NCBI RefSeq assembly: GCF_014191355.1
Contig: NZ_JACHWM010000018.1
Span: 1-64,000, forward strand
Direction: 5' to 3'
Length of the DNA stretch: 64,000 nucleotides
Source: Methylobacterium sp. R2-1
GTDB lineage: Bacteria > Pseudomonadota > Alphaproteobacteria > Rhizobiales > Beijerinckiaceae
Under the pieces are notes generated by a model. That model did no database searches. It saw only the letters and a list, made by a program, of their open reading frames with translations, and was not told the origin of the DNA. The position numbers and the translations under genes are program-made. Of this stretch, positions 1-9,004 are shown piece by piece (position 1 is the first letter of the stretch; every line of letters starts with the position of its first letter).

Positions 1-96
1 AACCCCTTCACCGCGCGCCGCGCCAAGGACGGATTCTACGGCGGCTTCACCCTCGTCGTTCCGCTCGGAACCCTCCTCGGACTCGCACCGGGCTAA
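1..96 (+). CDS. C-terminal tail of an unidentified protein (partial)
   Basis: An open frame runs from the first base of the window to a TAA at 94-96 and gives 31 residues ending in a hydrophobic, glycine- and leucine-rich stretch (TLVVPLGTLLGLAPG). A strong intrinsic terminator follows within 20 bases, which supports this being the true end of a gene. The fragment is too short to assign a family; the hydrophobic end could be a membrane segment. Confidence 0.5.
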   Translation, partial: NPFTARRAKDGFYGGFTLVVPLGTLLGLAPG

Positions 97-113
97 GAGG
101 CGGTTCCTCGCTC

Positions 114-154
114 GACCCTCCCGGTCGCCTGACCGGGAGGGTCTTCTTCGTTTT
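114..154 (+). terminator. Rho-independent terminator
   Basis: A perfect 13-bp GC-rich stem (114-126 pairs with 131-143) closed by a 4-base loop is followed by TTCTTCGTTTT. It sits 17 bases after the stop of the partial gene at the left edge. It also lies between that gene and the convergent mfd-like gene, whose stop is at 219. Confidence 0.85.
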
Positions 155-218
155 GATGCCTTTCAGGATCTATTCGGTCGACCTGTTCGGACGTCCGTCA
201 CGGTCCTCATCGAGGCAC

Positions 219-3200
219 TCAAGTACGCCTGTCGCAAACCTCTTCGAGGCGGCGCAGGAAGACCGCGGCCTGCCGTCCGCGCTCGATCGCGTCCTCACCG
301 CCCCGGCGCAGCACGATGCGCCCGTCGCGCACGGTGATCTCATCGGAGACCGGAAGCACCGGCGTCGGCCTGTCCGGGTGGAAATCGGCGGCGATGCCCT
401 GCGGACCGCCGCTGAGACGGACGATGCCGAGGGTGAGGCATCCGGTGCGCAGGCGCGCGAGGGTGAACAACGCCTCCACCGCCTCCGGTGGCGGCCCGAA
501 ACGATCCTCGACCTCGTCGCGCAGGGCGTCGATCTCGGCCTCGTCGCGCAGGCGCAGCAGGCGGGTGTAGAGGCTGAGACGGATCTCGGGCTCGGGGATG
601 TAGTCGGCGGGTACGCGGCCGTTCAAGCCGATCCGCACCTCCGGGCTCCAATCCTCGGCCGCTTCGCCCTTGGCCGCGCGCAGGGCCAGTTGCAGCAGGT
701 GCTGGTAGAGGCCGAGGCCGACGAGCTTGACGTGACCGGATTGATCGTCGCCGACGAGATCGCCCGCCCCGCGCAGATCGAGATCGCGAGCGGAGATGGC
801 GAAGCCCGCGCCCAGCCGATCGAGCGCCTCCAGCGTGCGCAGCCGCTTCTCCGTCGAGGCGCTGAGCGGCTTCTCGGGATGGCCGAACAGGTACACCACC
901 CCGCGCCGCTGCCCGCGCCCGACCCGGCCGCGCAACTGGTGCAACTGCGCGAGACCGAACCGCTCCGCATCCCAGATCAGCATCGTGTTGGCGCGCGGCA
1001 CGTCGAGCCCGCTCTCGATGATGCTGGTGGCGAGCAGGACATCGCCCTCGCCGTCGGCGAAGCGGACCATCGCGTCATCCATCTCGGCCGGCTTCATGTC
1101 GCCGTGCGCCGTCACGACATCGAGCGTCGGCACGAGCGCGCTCAGGCGCTTGGCCATCGGTGCGATGTCCTCGATGCGTGGGCAGACCACGAAGCTCTGG
1201 CCGCCACGGCGATGCTCGCGCCGCAGGGCGGCGGCCAGTGTCGCCTCTTCGAACGGGGCGGTCACCGTGCGGATCGGTTGGCGCACCGCCGGAGGCGTGG
1301 CGATTACGCTCAGGCTCTGCAGGCCGACCATCGCCGCCTGGAGCGTGCGCGGGATCGGCGTCGCGCTCAAGGTCAGGATGTGGGCGTCGCCCGCCGCCTT
1401 GCGCAGGCTTGCCTTGGTCTTCGCCCCGAAGCGCTGCTCCTCGTCGATGATGGCAAGCCCCAGATCATGGAACGCTACACCGCGCCCGGCGAGCGCCTGG
1501 GTGCCGACCACGAGGCGCACGCTGCCCTCGGCGAGGCCCTGCTTCACCCGCTTGGCCTCGACGGGAGACACAAGGCGCGACAGGTGCGCCACCTCGATGC
1601 CGAAACGGGCAAACCGCCGCCGGAATGTCTCGACATGCTGGCGCACCAGCACCGTGGTCGGCGCCATCACGGCGACCTGACGGCCGGCGAAGACCGCCGC
1701 CGCCGCGGCGCGCAGGGCCACCTCCGTCTTGCCGAAGCCGACATCGCCGCAGACTAGACGGTCCATCGGTGCCTCGCTGGCGAGATCGGCCAGGGTCTCC
1801 TCCACCGCCCGGGATTGATCGCCGGTGAGCGGATAGCCGAAGCCGGCCGCGAACCGCTCCATCTCGCGCTCCGGCGGCACGATCAGCGGCGCGTGCGCCT
1901 TGCGGCGCTCCTGCGCGGCCTTCAGCATCGCCCGTGCCGCCTTGGCGAGCGTCGCCTCCGCCTCCAGGCGGCGCCGGCCCCAGGTGCCCCCGTCGAGCCG
2001 GTCGAGGGTCACGGCCTCGGCTTCCGAACCGTAGCGCCAGATCCGGTCGGCCTGGCTCACCGGCACCATGAGGATGGCCTCGTCGGCGAACCGCAGACGC
2101 AAGGCATCTTCCTCGTCTTCCTCGCCAGCGCGGATCGCTTCCAACCCCTCGAATACGCACAGGCCGTGATCGCGATCGATCGCAACATCGCCCACTCGCA
2201 GCTCGACCTCGCCGATCGGCAGCACGGCGGCCCGCCGCTGCGTCCCCGCGGCCAGATGCCCGAACAAATCCGCGGCGGCGATCACCGTTGCGCCGGCCTC
2301 CGGCACGCGGAACCCCGCCTCGATAGGCGCCTCGATCGCCAGCATCGCGCCGGGCTCCGCCGCCTCGGCCTCGGCCCAGCCATCGATCAGGCGCACGGTC
2401 CGCTCATCGACGGCGGCGGCCGCCCGCACGAGGCGGCGGAGCGGCGCCTTGGGACCGGCGAGCACGACGCGCTCACCGGCCTTGAGGGCCGCGCGCACGA
2501 CTTTGGCGAAGGCCGCCTCGGGCCGGCGCTCCCGAGAGAAGACAGGCCCGGCCACCCGCTCCGCTGCGGCTCCGGTCGCGGCCGCGAGGTGGCGGGGCTC
2601 GATCAGCGCCTCCCACGCCTCGCGCGCGAGATAGAGATCCGGCTCCCGGCAAGGTTGGCGGCACGGCTGGGATCCCGGCCCGCTTCCGGCGGAGGATGAC
2701 AAGTCCTCCGCCTCGCGCCCCTCGACGATCTGCTCGAAAAACGCGGCGGTGCGCTCCTCCACGCCGGCCTCTACGACGAGGCGTGCCTCGGGCACGTAGT
2801 CGAGAACCGTCACGAGCGACGGGTAGAAGCGTGCCAGACGGTGCTCCTGGCCGGTGAAGGGGTCCAGGGAAACGCCCGAATCCGGGTCCAAGATGATCTC
2901 GGTAGCGGGATCGATCACCAGCCGCTCGGCCTCGACCCGCGAGCGCTGCGACACCGGATCGTAGGAGCGAATCGCCGTGATGCGGGCGCCGTCGTGCTCG
3001 ACCCGGCAGGGGAGCGGCGCGGCCGCCGGGAATACGTCGATGGTCCGCCCCCGGACCGCCACCTCGCCGGGCTCGTCAACGCGATCGTCGAGGATGTAGC
3101 CGAGCCGTGCCAGCTGTGCCGTCAAATGCTCCGGATCGAGCGGATCGCCGACGCGCAGCTCGACATGGGCGTCGGCCCACGTCTCCGGCGGGGGCACGCG

Positions 3201-3575
3201 CTGCAGGAGCGCGGGGGCGGTGGTGAGCATGATGTCGGGTTGCGCCTGGCGGTCGGTCAGCCAGCGCAGCACACCGGTGCGCGCGCCCATGATCCCGCGC
3301 GAGGGCGAGGCGCGATCGTAGGGCAGGCAATCCCATTCGGGATAGACCGCCACGGTCCGCTCCGGTGCGAACGCCCGCAGAGCCGCGGCAATCTCATCGA
3401 GGCGGCGCCCGTCGCGGGCCACGTGGATCAGCGGTCGCGTATCCTGCGCGAGGCCGAGCAGGGCGACCGCCAGGGCACCCGTCGGGATCAGCGGAGCGAC
3501 ACCCGCGTCTTGGTTCGCATCCTGATCGTCTCGGGGCTTCGCGGTCGTGTGCGTCGCGGTCCTGGGCTTTGCCAT
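219..3575 (-). CDS. mfd: Mfd-type transcription-repair coupling factor / DEAD-box helicase
   Basis: About 1118 residues, the size of Mfd. The order of parts fits the family: UvrB-like N-terminal region (WDCLPYDRASPS), a CarD/RID-like RNA polymerase interaction region (LRVGDVAIDRDHGLCVFEGL), superfamily 2 helicase motifs (Walker A GDVGFGKTEV, motif II DEEQRFG, motif III LSATPIPRTL, motif VI QLRGRVGRG) and a C-terminal TRCF domain. Mfd displaces stalled RNA polymerase and recruits UvrA. The frame stays open upstream to 3764, but I start at the ATG at 3573-3575 (MAKPRTATH), preceded by GGAACAGAG; the upstream residues look like untranslated composition. The RID is divergent from textbook Mfd (HGLCVF where HGVGRY is usual) and a Ser/Gly/Cys-rich insertion lies near residue 370, so this may be a second, specialised paralogue rather than the housekeeping copy. 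Confidence 0.85.
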   Translation of the reverse strand: MAKPRTATHTTAKPRDDQDANQDAGVAPLIPTGALAVALLGLAQDTRPLIHVARDGRRLDEIAAALRAFAPERTVAVYPEWDCLPYDRASPSRGIMGARTGVLRWLTDRQAQPDIMLTTAPALLQRVPPPETWADAHVELRVGDPLDPEHLTAQLARLGYILDDRVDEPGEVAVRGRTIDVFPAAAPLPCRVEHDGARITAIRSYDPVSQRSRVEAERLVIDPATEIILDPDSGVSLDPFTGQEHRLARFYPSLVTVLDYVPEARLVVEAGVEERTAAFFEQIVEGREAEDLSSSAGSGPGSQPCRQPCREPDLYLAREAWEALIEPRHLAAATGAAAERVAGPVFSRERRPEAAFAKVVRAALKAGERVVLAGPKAPLRRLVRAAAAVDERTVRLIDGWAEAEAAEPGAMLAIEAPIEAGFRVPEAGATVIAAADLFGHLAAGTQRRAAVLPIGEVELRVGDVAIDRDHGLCVFEGLEAIRAGEEDEEDALRLRFADEAILMVPVSQADRIWRYGSEAEAVTLDRLDGGTWGRRRLEAEATLAKAARAMLKAAQERRKAHAPLIVPPEREMERFAAGFGYPLTGDQSRAVEETLADLASEAPMDRLVCGDVGFGKTEVALRAAAAAVFAGRQVAVMAPTTVLVRQHVETFRRRFARFGIEVAHLSRLVSPVEAKRVKQGLAEGSVRLVVGTQALAGRGVAFHDLGLAIIDEEQRFGAKTKASLRKAAGDAHILTLSATPIPRTLQAAMVGLQSLSVIATPPAVRQPIRTVTAPFEEATLAAALRREHRRGGQSFVVCPRIEDIAPMAKRLSALVPTLDVVTAHGDMKPAEMDDAMVRFADGEGDVLLATSIIESGLDVPRANTMLIWDAERFGLAQLHQLRGRVGRGQRRGVVYLFGHPEKPLSASTEKRLRTLEALDRLGAGFAISARDLDLRGAGDLVGDDQSGHVKLVGLGLYQHLLQLALRAAKGEAAEDWSPEVRIGLNGRVPADYIPEPEIRLSLYTRLLRLRDEAEIDALRDEVEDRFGPPPEAVEALFTLARLRTGCLTLGIVRLSGGPQGIAADFHPDRPTPVLPVSDEITVRDGRIVLRRGGEDAIERGRQAAVFLRRLEEVCDRRT

Positions 3576-3940
3576 CTCTGTTCCGTCGAGCGACTTCCGG
3601 GGTCGGCTCCCGGGAACGCCGCACGGGCCGCCGGCGGTTCCTCCGCGAGGACGCGATCGCCCGCTTTCCCCAAACTTCGCTGGGGACCGCTGGGCACGAG
3701 GATGGGAGGACGGCACGGCCGCGCCTTCGGCCCTTACGATCTCGGCACGCTCTCGCGACACCATCGCGCCCGCAGCTGAGTTCGGCCCTCACGAGCCCCG
3801 GTCGGCACCCATGGTTCAGCCGGATCGGCCCACGCCTCTGATCACGTGGGCTGTAACGCGCAACTGCGACGGATCACTCGCCGCGAGCGTGCCCGTCATG
3901 CGCTCCTCTCTACAAGTGCCGCGACCACCCGGCCAAAGCC
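3576..3940. other. Intergenic region between mfd-like and terC genes
   Basis: 365 bases between the terC stop (3941) and the chosen mfd-like start (3575). Open frames exist on both strands but they have no recognisable domain or ribosome binding site and look like GC-driven artefacts. The promoter of the mfd-like gene should lie here on the minus strand, but I see no convincing -35/-10 pair. Confidence 0.4.
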
Positions 3941-4693
3941 TCAGCGGCCGAGGACGTCGGCTTCCGCCGTGCCCACGGCCTCGGCCTGCTCGCCCGCGAC
4001 GGCCCTGTCAGACTTTCGCTTGAGAAGGGCACCGATGCCGACGACGAGAGCGGCGCCGAAAGCGCCCGCCGCGGAATGCAGCGTGGGCTGCAGGACGGTG
4101 GGCAACGCCTCGATCCCGTGCTGCTGCACCAGCCGATCGGTGATGATCATCTCGCCCGCCACCCAGCCGAGAAGCCCGCCGCCGAACCAGATCAGGATCG
4201 GGAACCGGTCGATCAGACGGGTGATCAGGGTCGCGCCGACCACGAGGAGCGGGACGGAGAGAGCGAGGCCGATGATGAAGAGTTCGTCGTGCCCCTTGGC
4301 GGCTCCCGCCACGGCGACGACGTTGTCGAAGCTCATGACGGCATCGGCCACGGCGATGGTCCAGATCGCCTTGGGAAGGCTGGATTGCTCCTTGATGGCG
4401 CTCTCGTCCTCCTCCTCGCCTCGCACCAGCTTTACGGCGATGTGCAGCAGGATGAGCCCGCCAACGACTTTCAGCAGCGGCACCGCGAGAAGCTGCGAGA
4501 TGATGAGGGCGAAGACGATCCGCAGAAGCGCCGCGACCAGGGCACCGGCATAGACCCCGATCCGCCGCTGCCGCTCGGGCAGGCCGCGGCAGGCCAGGGC
4601 AATGACCACGGCGTTGTCACCCGACAGGATGATGTCGATCCAGACGATCTGGAGAAGGGACAGCAGGAAGGAGGAGCTGAGATAGGAATCCAC
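3941..4693 (-). CDS. TerC/YjbE-family integral membrane protein
   Basis: 250 residues with about seven hydrophobic helices. The two diagnostic acidic membrane motifs of the TerC superfamily are present: WIDIILSGDNAVVIAL near residue 18 and VADAVMSFDNVVAVAGAAKG near residue 120. A charged cytoplasmic loop (RGEEEDESAIKEQ) separates the two halves. Members of the YjbE/Alx branch are linked to manganese export or membrane metal homeostasis and are often preceded by a manganese riboswitch; the leader here has suggestive features (separate entry). The gene is alone between mfd-like and the tct operon. Family is confident; the transported ion is inferred. Confidence 0.85.
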   Translation of the reverse strand: MDSYLSSSFLLSLLQIVWIDIILSGDNAVVIALACRGLPERQRRIGVYAGALVAALLRIVFALIISQLLAVPLLKVVGGLILLHIAVKLVRGEEEDESAIKEQSSLPKAIWTIAVADAVMSFDNVVAVAGAAKGHDELFIIGLALSVPLLVVGATLITRLIDRFPILIWFGGGLLGWVAGEMIITDRLVQQHGIEALPTVLQPTLHSAAGAFGAALVVGIGALLKRKSDRAVAGEQAEAVGTAEADVLGR

Positions 4694-4880
4694 GATCGCA
4701 CGCTTTCGCTGCCCCAGCCCGTCGCAGCCGCGACGCGAACGGCAGGCGTTCGCACCGCGATCTCAGAGGACAATGAGGATGTTCGGTGAGCCCTGTCGCG
4801 TCTCCCGGTGGGAGCGCCGGCTCGATGTGCTTCTCCGGCGAAGGGACGCCGGATCGCTGCAGGTCACGCAGCGGCGTTAA
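4694..4880 (-). promoter_or_regulatory. Possible yybP-ykoY-type manganese riboswitch leader of terC
   Basis: The minus-strand leader of the TerC-family gene is GC-rich and structured. Two hairpins lie at about 4795-4860, followed by an unpaired-looking ACATCCTCATTGTCC stretch (near 4766-4785) resembling one conserved loop of the yybP-ykoY class. A further GC-rich hairpin and GGGGCAGCG precede the start codon. Members of this family are often controlled by this riboswitch. I cannot align the other conserved loop convincingly (a GCCGGAGAAGCACA segment is the best candidate), so this is a hypothesis only. Confidence 0.25.
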
Positions 4881-4932
4881 CCGAGAGCCGGTCCCGATGG
4901 CAACCTGCCCGGGCCCGGCCCTCGAACGAGCG

Positions 4933-5904
4933 TCAGGGATTGGCGTCGACGGCGGATCTGAGAACGGGCGTCCAGCGGGCGACCTCGCTCTCGACGAGCT
5001 TCTGCAACGCGTCGGGTCCGGCCTCGGCCTCCTTCGGCACTGTACCGCCGAGTTCCAGGATGCGCTTCTTCGCGCTCGGATCCTTGAGCGCGGTATCGAG
5101 GGCGGCCACGAGCTTGGCCCGGACATCGGCTGGCAGCCCCTTCGGCGCGAAGACGGCATTCCAGGCGCTGACCTCGTACTCGGGCAGACCCGCCTCCTTC
5201 GTGGTCGGCACATCGGGCAGGCTCGGGGAGCGCTCGGGCGTGGCGATCGCGTAGGCCTTGATCGTGCCGCCGGTGATCTGCGGGGCGACATTGACGATCT
5301 GGTCGGTCATGAAGTCGACCTGCCCCGCCACCAAGTCGTTCAGCGCCGGCCCGGTGCCGCGATAGACGACGAGCGTCGGCTTGGCGCCGACGAGCGAGTC
5401 GAACAACACGCCGGTCGAGTGCGAGACGGAGCCGACGCCCGCATGCGCTTGGTTCATCGAGGCGCCGCCGGTCTTGAGCGCCTCGATGAAGCCCTTGAGG
5501 TTCTCGGCCGGCAGGGATTTCTTGGCGACGATGACGATCGGCGTGCCGGCGGCGAGCCCGATCGGATCGAAGCTCTTGGCCGGATCGTATTTCAGGCCCT
5601 TGAACAGGGCCGGCGCCGCGCCGTGCGTGCCCATATGGCCCATCATGATGGTGTAGCCGTCGGGTGAGGCCTGTGAGGCCCGGGTGATCCCGGTCGTGCC
5701 ACCGGCGCCGGTGACGTTCTCGATGACGACCTGCTGGCCCAGCGCGCGTGACATCGGCTCGGCGACGATGCGCGCGACGACGTCGGTCGGGCCGCCGGCC
5801 GCGAAGGGCACCACCATGGTGATCGGGCGCTGGGGGTAGGTGTCGGCCGCCGCTCCGAAGGCGGCGAGCACCGACAGGAGACTGATTGCGAGAGCCGTTC
5901 TCAT
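4933..5904 (-). CDS. tctC: Tripartite tricarboxylate transporter substrate-binding protein (TctC/Bug family)
   Basis: 323 residues. An N-terminal signal peptide (MRTALAISLLSVLAAFGAAA, cleavage predicted before DTYPQRP) leads into the Bug-family signature YPQRPITMVVPFAAGGPTDVVAR and the typical GTTGITRASQASPDGYTIMMG segment. Bug proteins are periplasmic solute receptors that bind carboxylates and deliver them to TctA/TctB. It is the last gene of the tctB-tctA-tctC operon, 67 bases after tctA. The ligand cannot be predicted from sequence; di- and tricarboxylates or aromatic acids are usual. Confidence 0.93.
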   Translation of the reverse strand: MRTALAISLLSVLAAFGAAADTYPQRPITMVVPFAAGGPTDVVARIVAEPMSRALGQQVVIENVTGAGGTTGITRASQASPDGYTIMMGHMGTHGAAPALFKGLKYDPAKSFDPIGLAAGTPIVIVAKKSLPAENLKGFIEALKTGGASMNQAHAGVGSVSHSTGVLFDSLVGAKPTLVVYRGTGPALNDLVAGQVDFMTDQIVNVAPQITGGTIKAYAIATPERSPSLPDVPTTKEAGLPEYEVSAWNAVFAPKGLPADVRAKLVAALDTALKDPSAKKRILELGGTVPKEAEAGPDALQKLVESEVARWTPVLRSAVDANP

Positions 5905-5971
5905 GGGTTCCTCATCCCTTCCTGATCTTGTCTTGTCTCAAAAATCTTCGAGCCCTACGGTCTTCCGCCGC

Positions 5972-7477
5972 TCAGGCTTCCGTGAAGACTTCGTCGCGGC
6001 TTCGTCGCAGCGACGGCAGCAGCGCCAGCGCCAGAATGGTAAAGGCGACGAGGAACAGCAGCGCGCTGACCGGACGCTCCAGGAAGACCATCGCGTCGCC
6101 GCGCGACAGGGTGAGCGCGCGGCGCAGGTATTCCTCCATCAGCTTGCCCAGCACGAAGCCCAGCAGGAGCGGCGCGGGCTCGAAGCCGAACTTGATCAGC
6201 GCGTAGCCGAACACCCCGAAGGCCGCGATGAGCATCACGTCGGTCGGCAGGGAATTGATCGAGTAGATACCGATCGAGCAGAACATCAGGATCGCGGGGA
6301 ACATCAGCCTGTAGGGCACCTTCAGGAGGCGCACCCAGATGCCGACCAGCGGCAGGTTGATGACGAGCAACATCAGGTTGCCGATCCACATCGAGGCGAT
6401 CATGCCCCAGAACAGGTTGGGGTTCTTGGTCATCACGCCGGGCCCCGGAACGATGCCGTGGATGGTCATCGCGCCGACCATCAGCGCCATCACGGCATTG
6501 GGCGGGATGCCGAGGGTGAGGAGCGGGATGAAGGCCGTCTGCGCGCCCGCATTGTTGGCGCTCTCCGGACCGGCGACGCCTTCGATGGCGCCGCGGCCGA
6601 AGCGGCTCGGGTCGCGGGCGAGGCGCTTCTCGACGGTGTAGGCCGCAAACGGGCCGAGGACGGCGCCGTTGCCGGGCAGGATTCCGAGCGAGGCCCCGAT
6701 CGCGGTGCCGCGCAGGGTCGCGGGCATCGCCTGCCGCAGATCCGCCAGACCCGGCAGCAGGCGGCCGATCCGCGCCCGCGCGATGTCCCGCGTCTCGGTC
6801 TGGTCGAGGTTGCGCAGGATCTCGGCCACCCCGAACAGGCCCATGGCCAGCACGGAGAAGTCGACGCCGTCGGTCAGGAAGGTGAAGCCGAAGGTCATCC
6901 GCTCCTCGCCGGTCTCGAGGTCGGTGCCGATGCAGGCGAACAGGATGCCGACCAGGATCATGGCCACCGCCTTGAGCACGGAGCCGTGGGCGAGGACGAC
7001 AGCGAAGGCCAGCCCCATGACCATCAGAGCGAAGTATTCCGCCGGCCCGAAGATCAGCGCGAGGCGGGTGAGCGGCGCACCCAAAGCCGCGATCAGCAGA
7101 GTGGCGACGGTGCCGGCGAAGAACGAGGCGATTGCGGCGGTGCCGAGCGCGATACCGGCCCGGCCCTGCCGCGCCATCTGATGCCCGTCGAGGGTGGTGA
7201 CGACCGAGGTCGCCTCCCCCGGGATGTTGACGAGGATCGCGGTGGTCGAGCCGCCATATTGCGCCCCGTAATAGATACCCGCGAGCATGATCAGCGCGCC
7301 CACCGGATCGAGGCCGAAGGTGATCGGCAGGAGCATGGCGATCGTGGCGATCGGACCGACGCCGGGCAGCACGCCGATCAGCGTGCCGACGAGGCAGCCG
7401 AGGAAGCAGAGCAGCAGGTTCTGCAGACTCAGCGCGACGGCGAAGCCGAGACCGAGATTAGAGAGAAGATCCGGCAC
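5972..7477 (-). CDS. tctA: Tripartite tricarboxylate transporter large permease subunit TctA
   Basis: 501 residues, about twelve membrane helices. Diagnostic TctA segments are present: GVLPGVGPIATIAMLLP near residue 35, YYGAQYGGSTTAILVNIPGE near residue 68, and a second inverted-repeat copy of the glycine-rich motif, LGILPGNGAVLGPFAAY, near residue 260. TctA forms the transport pathway across the inner membrane. It lies 16 bases downstream of tctB and 67 bases upstream of tctC, so the three are almost certainly one transcript. Confidence 0.95.
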   Translation of the reverse strand: MPDLLSNLGLGFAVALSLQNLLLCFLGCLVGTLIGVLPGVGPIATIAMLLPITFGLDPVGALIMLAGIYYGAQYGGSTTAILVNIPGEATSVVTTLDGHQMARQGRAGIALGTAAIASFFAGTVATLLIAALGAPLTRLALIFGPAEYFALMVMGLAFAVVLAHGSVLKAVAMILVGILFACIGTDLETGEERMTFGFTFLTDGVDFSVLAMGLFGVAEILRNLDQTETRDIARARIGRLLPGLADLRQAMPATLRGTAIGASLGILPGNGAVLGPFAAYTVEKRLARDPSRFGRGAIEGVAGPESANNAGAQTAFIPLLTLGIPPNAVMALMVGAMTIHGIVPGPGVMTKNPNLFWGMIASMWIGNLMLLVINLPLVGIWVRLLKVPYRLMFPAILMFCSIGIYSINSLPTDVMLIAAFGVFGYALIKFGFEPAPLLLGFVLGKLMEEYLRRALTLSRGDAMVFLERPVSALLFLVAFTILALALLPSLRRSRDEVFTEA

Positions 7478-7493
7478 GGGGTTGCGCTTCCGA

Positions 7494-8159
7494 TCAGGCG
7501 GTCATCGAGTGCCGGGCGACATCGGTCCCGCCCCGCCGGGCAGACCGGCGCTGCAGGAGCAGCAGCCCCAGTCCCGTCAGGGCGAGTGCACCCGCCATCA
7601 GCCGCAGGAGCACTCGCGAGGGAATTTTTCCGCTCGCCGCCTCGACCAGGGCGGTGGGAAAGAGCGGGATCGGCAGGTTGAGCAGATCTCCGAACAGCAG
7701 CATGCACCCGGCCGTGAGGAGCAGCGCCAGGATCAGTAGCTCACGGAACCGCGCTTCGGGGCTCGCATAGCCTGCGAGGATGACCGCGAGGGGGCCGGCG
7801 ACGATCAGTCCGAGGCCGGGCGTGGTGATGGGGCCGAGGGCGGTGGGCCGGATCGTCGCTGCGAAGGCGAGAATGGCCAGGACGACGACGACCGGGCCGC
7901 GCAGGCCGACCGTCTGAAGCCCCGCGCCCCCGCGGACGAAGCCCGTCGCGGCCAGCACGACCCCGCAGATGGCCACGCCGATCGCGACCCAATGCGGCAG
8001 CATGCCGGGCCCCATCGCTCCGAGGGTACCTCGCGGCAGATCGCCCGCAGCCCAGACGCCGAACACGCCGAGCAGGACGAGGCCGAGGCCGGCCGCCACG
8101 TTCTGCGACAGGCGCGGAATCGCACGGTCCGCCCTAACGCCACTCGACCGGTCCCTCAT
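7494..8159 (-). CDS. tctB: Tripartite tricarboxylate transporter small permease subunit TctB
   Basis: 221 residues with four to five predicted membrane helices. The N-terminal region (GLVLLGVFGVWAAGDLPRGTLGAMGPGMLPHWVAI) matches the TctB pattern of a first helix followed by a MGPGxxP turn. It is longer than the ~150-residue minimum because of a hydrophilic N-terminus and an extra C-terminal helix. It is the first gene of the tctBAC operon; its promoter must lie in the 454-base gap to its right. Confidence 0.85.
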   Translation of the reverse strand: MRDRSSGVRADRAIPRLSQNVAAGLGLVLLGVFGVWAAGDLPRGTLGAMGPGMLPHWVAIGVAICGVVLAATGFVRGGAGLQTVGLRGPVVVVLAILAFAATIRPTALGPITTPGLGLIVAGPLAVILAGYASPEARFRELLILALLLTAGCMLLFGDLLNLPIPLFPTALVEAASGKIPSRVLLRLMAGALALTGLGLLLLQRRSARRGGTDVARHSMTA

Positions 8160-8613
8160 CGTCCCCTCTCAACGGGCATGCCCGCACCGGTATTCCGGTG
8201 TGCGCGGCACAGCGGGAACGACCGGACCCTCCCCCGAGGAACTTTGTCCGGAGCCTATGCTGCGAAACGAAGCCTCGGCAAGACCTCACGCTCTCGAAAC
8301 ACTCTTCTCCCAGATCGTCTGCTGTCGACAACAGAGTCGGCGGCTCCGACGCCGGGAGCGCTCTTGGCTGACGTGGGTGCCGGCCCCGCACCAAGGCGTG
8401 CATCAAAACAGTCAAAATCGCAGGCTGGACAATAGGCCGGAATCGCCCCGGAGTGCCACGTCGCGAAGGTTGTTCGGTTGGCGGCAGGATCTGAGCCGCA
8501 ACTCAGACGAACGCTCGAGCCGGAGCGACGGCGCGACCCGACGCATGAACCCTTTTCTGTGGTTGCGCGTTTGTCCACCCGGTTCAACAGCATAAAGGAA
8601 GGGGAGAACGTCC
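8160..8613. other. Divergent intergenic region, tctB / small secreted protein
   Basis: 454 bases separating divergently transcribed tctB and the small secreted-protein gene. It must hold both promoters. I see no additional gene with a credible ribosome binding site or family match and no strong palindrome. Confidence 0.4.
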
Positions 8614-8865
8614 ATGCGCAAGATCCTGGTTGTGACGGCCGCCCTCGGATCACTGATGATCCTCGATGTTCCGAGCTTCGCGCAGGGGATCCGCATTGGT
8701 CCCGGCGGCGTGGAAGTTGATGATGGCCGCGGTTACCGCGAAGAACGCGATGATCGCCGCTACCGCCGCATGTGCCGAGAACTCCGCGACCGCTGCGAGA
8801 ACAAGGACATGTATGGCGAGGAAGGTCAGGGCAACTGCCGGCGCTACCGCCGCATGTGCGGCTGA
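8614..8865 (+). CDS. Small secreted hypothetical protein
   Basis: 83 residues. A signal peptide (MRKILVVTAALGSLMILDVPSFA) is cleaved before QGIRIGPGGVEVDD. The mature part is short, very polar and arginine-rich, with the repeated segment YRRMC...CRRYRRMCG and four cysteines that could form disulfides. The start is supported by AAGGAAGGGGAG about seven bases upstream, and a perfect 13-bp-stem terminator lies 29 bases after the stop, so this is a monocistronic unit. Similar small periplasmic proteins are common in Methylobacteriaceae and Bradyrhizobium relatives; function unknown. Confidence 0.75.
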   Translation: MRKILVVTAALGSLMILDVPSFAQGIRIGPGGVEVDDGRGYREERDDRRYRRMCRELRDRCENKDMYGEEGQGNCRRYRRMCG

Positions 8866-8893
8866 ACGCGTCGAGGCCTGCTGATTGCCGAGC

Positions 8894-8934
8894 GCCGTAT
8901 CCGACCTGATTGAATCGGGTCGGATACGGCTTTG
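8894..8934 (+). terminator. Intrinsic terminator after small secreted-protein gene
   Basis: A perfect 13-bp stem (8894-8906 with 8918-8930) and an 11-base loop are followed by TTTGG. The short T-tract is weak, but position and stem are right for the gene ending at 8865; it could also serve the convergent gene ending at 9005. Confidence 0.7.
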
Positions 8935-9004
8935 GCCAAGCCAGACAGACATGCGCGCCAAACTCGATGCAGCAGGCACGTTCAAAACACCCTGACGGTC
9001 GCGA

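Noticed and set aside
153..1757. 534-residue open frame antisense to the mfd-like gene
   Set aside because: Composition (Arg, Ala, His-rich, many charged runs) is that of a shadow of the GC-rich sense gene; no ribosome binding site or domain.
5840..7681. 613-residue frame antisense to tctA
   Set aside because: Extremely His/Asp/Arg/Gln-rich with no hydrophobic core; arises from the third-position GC bias of tctA, which has clear family motifs.
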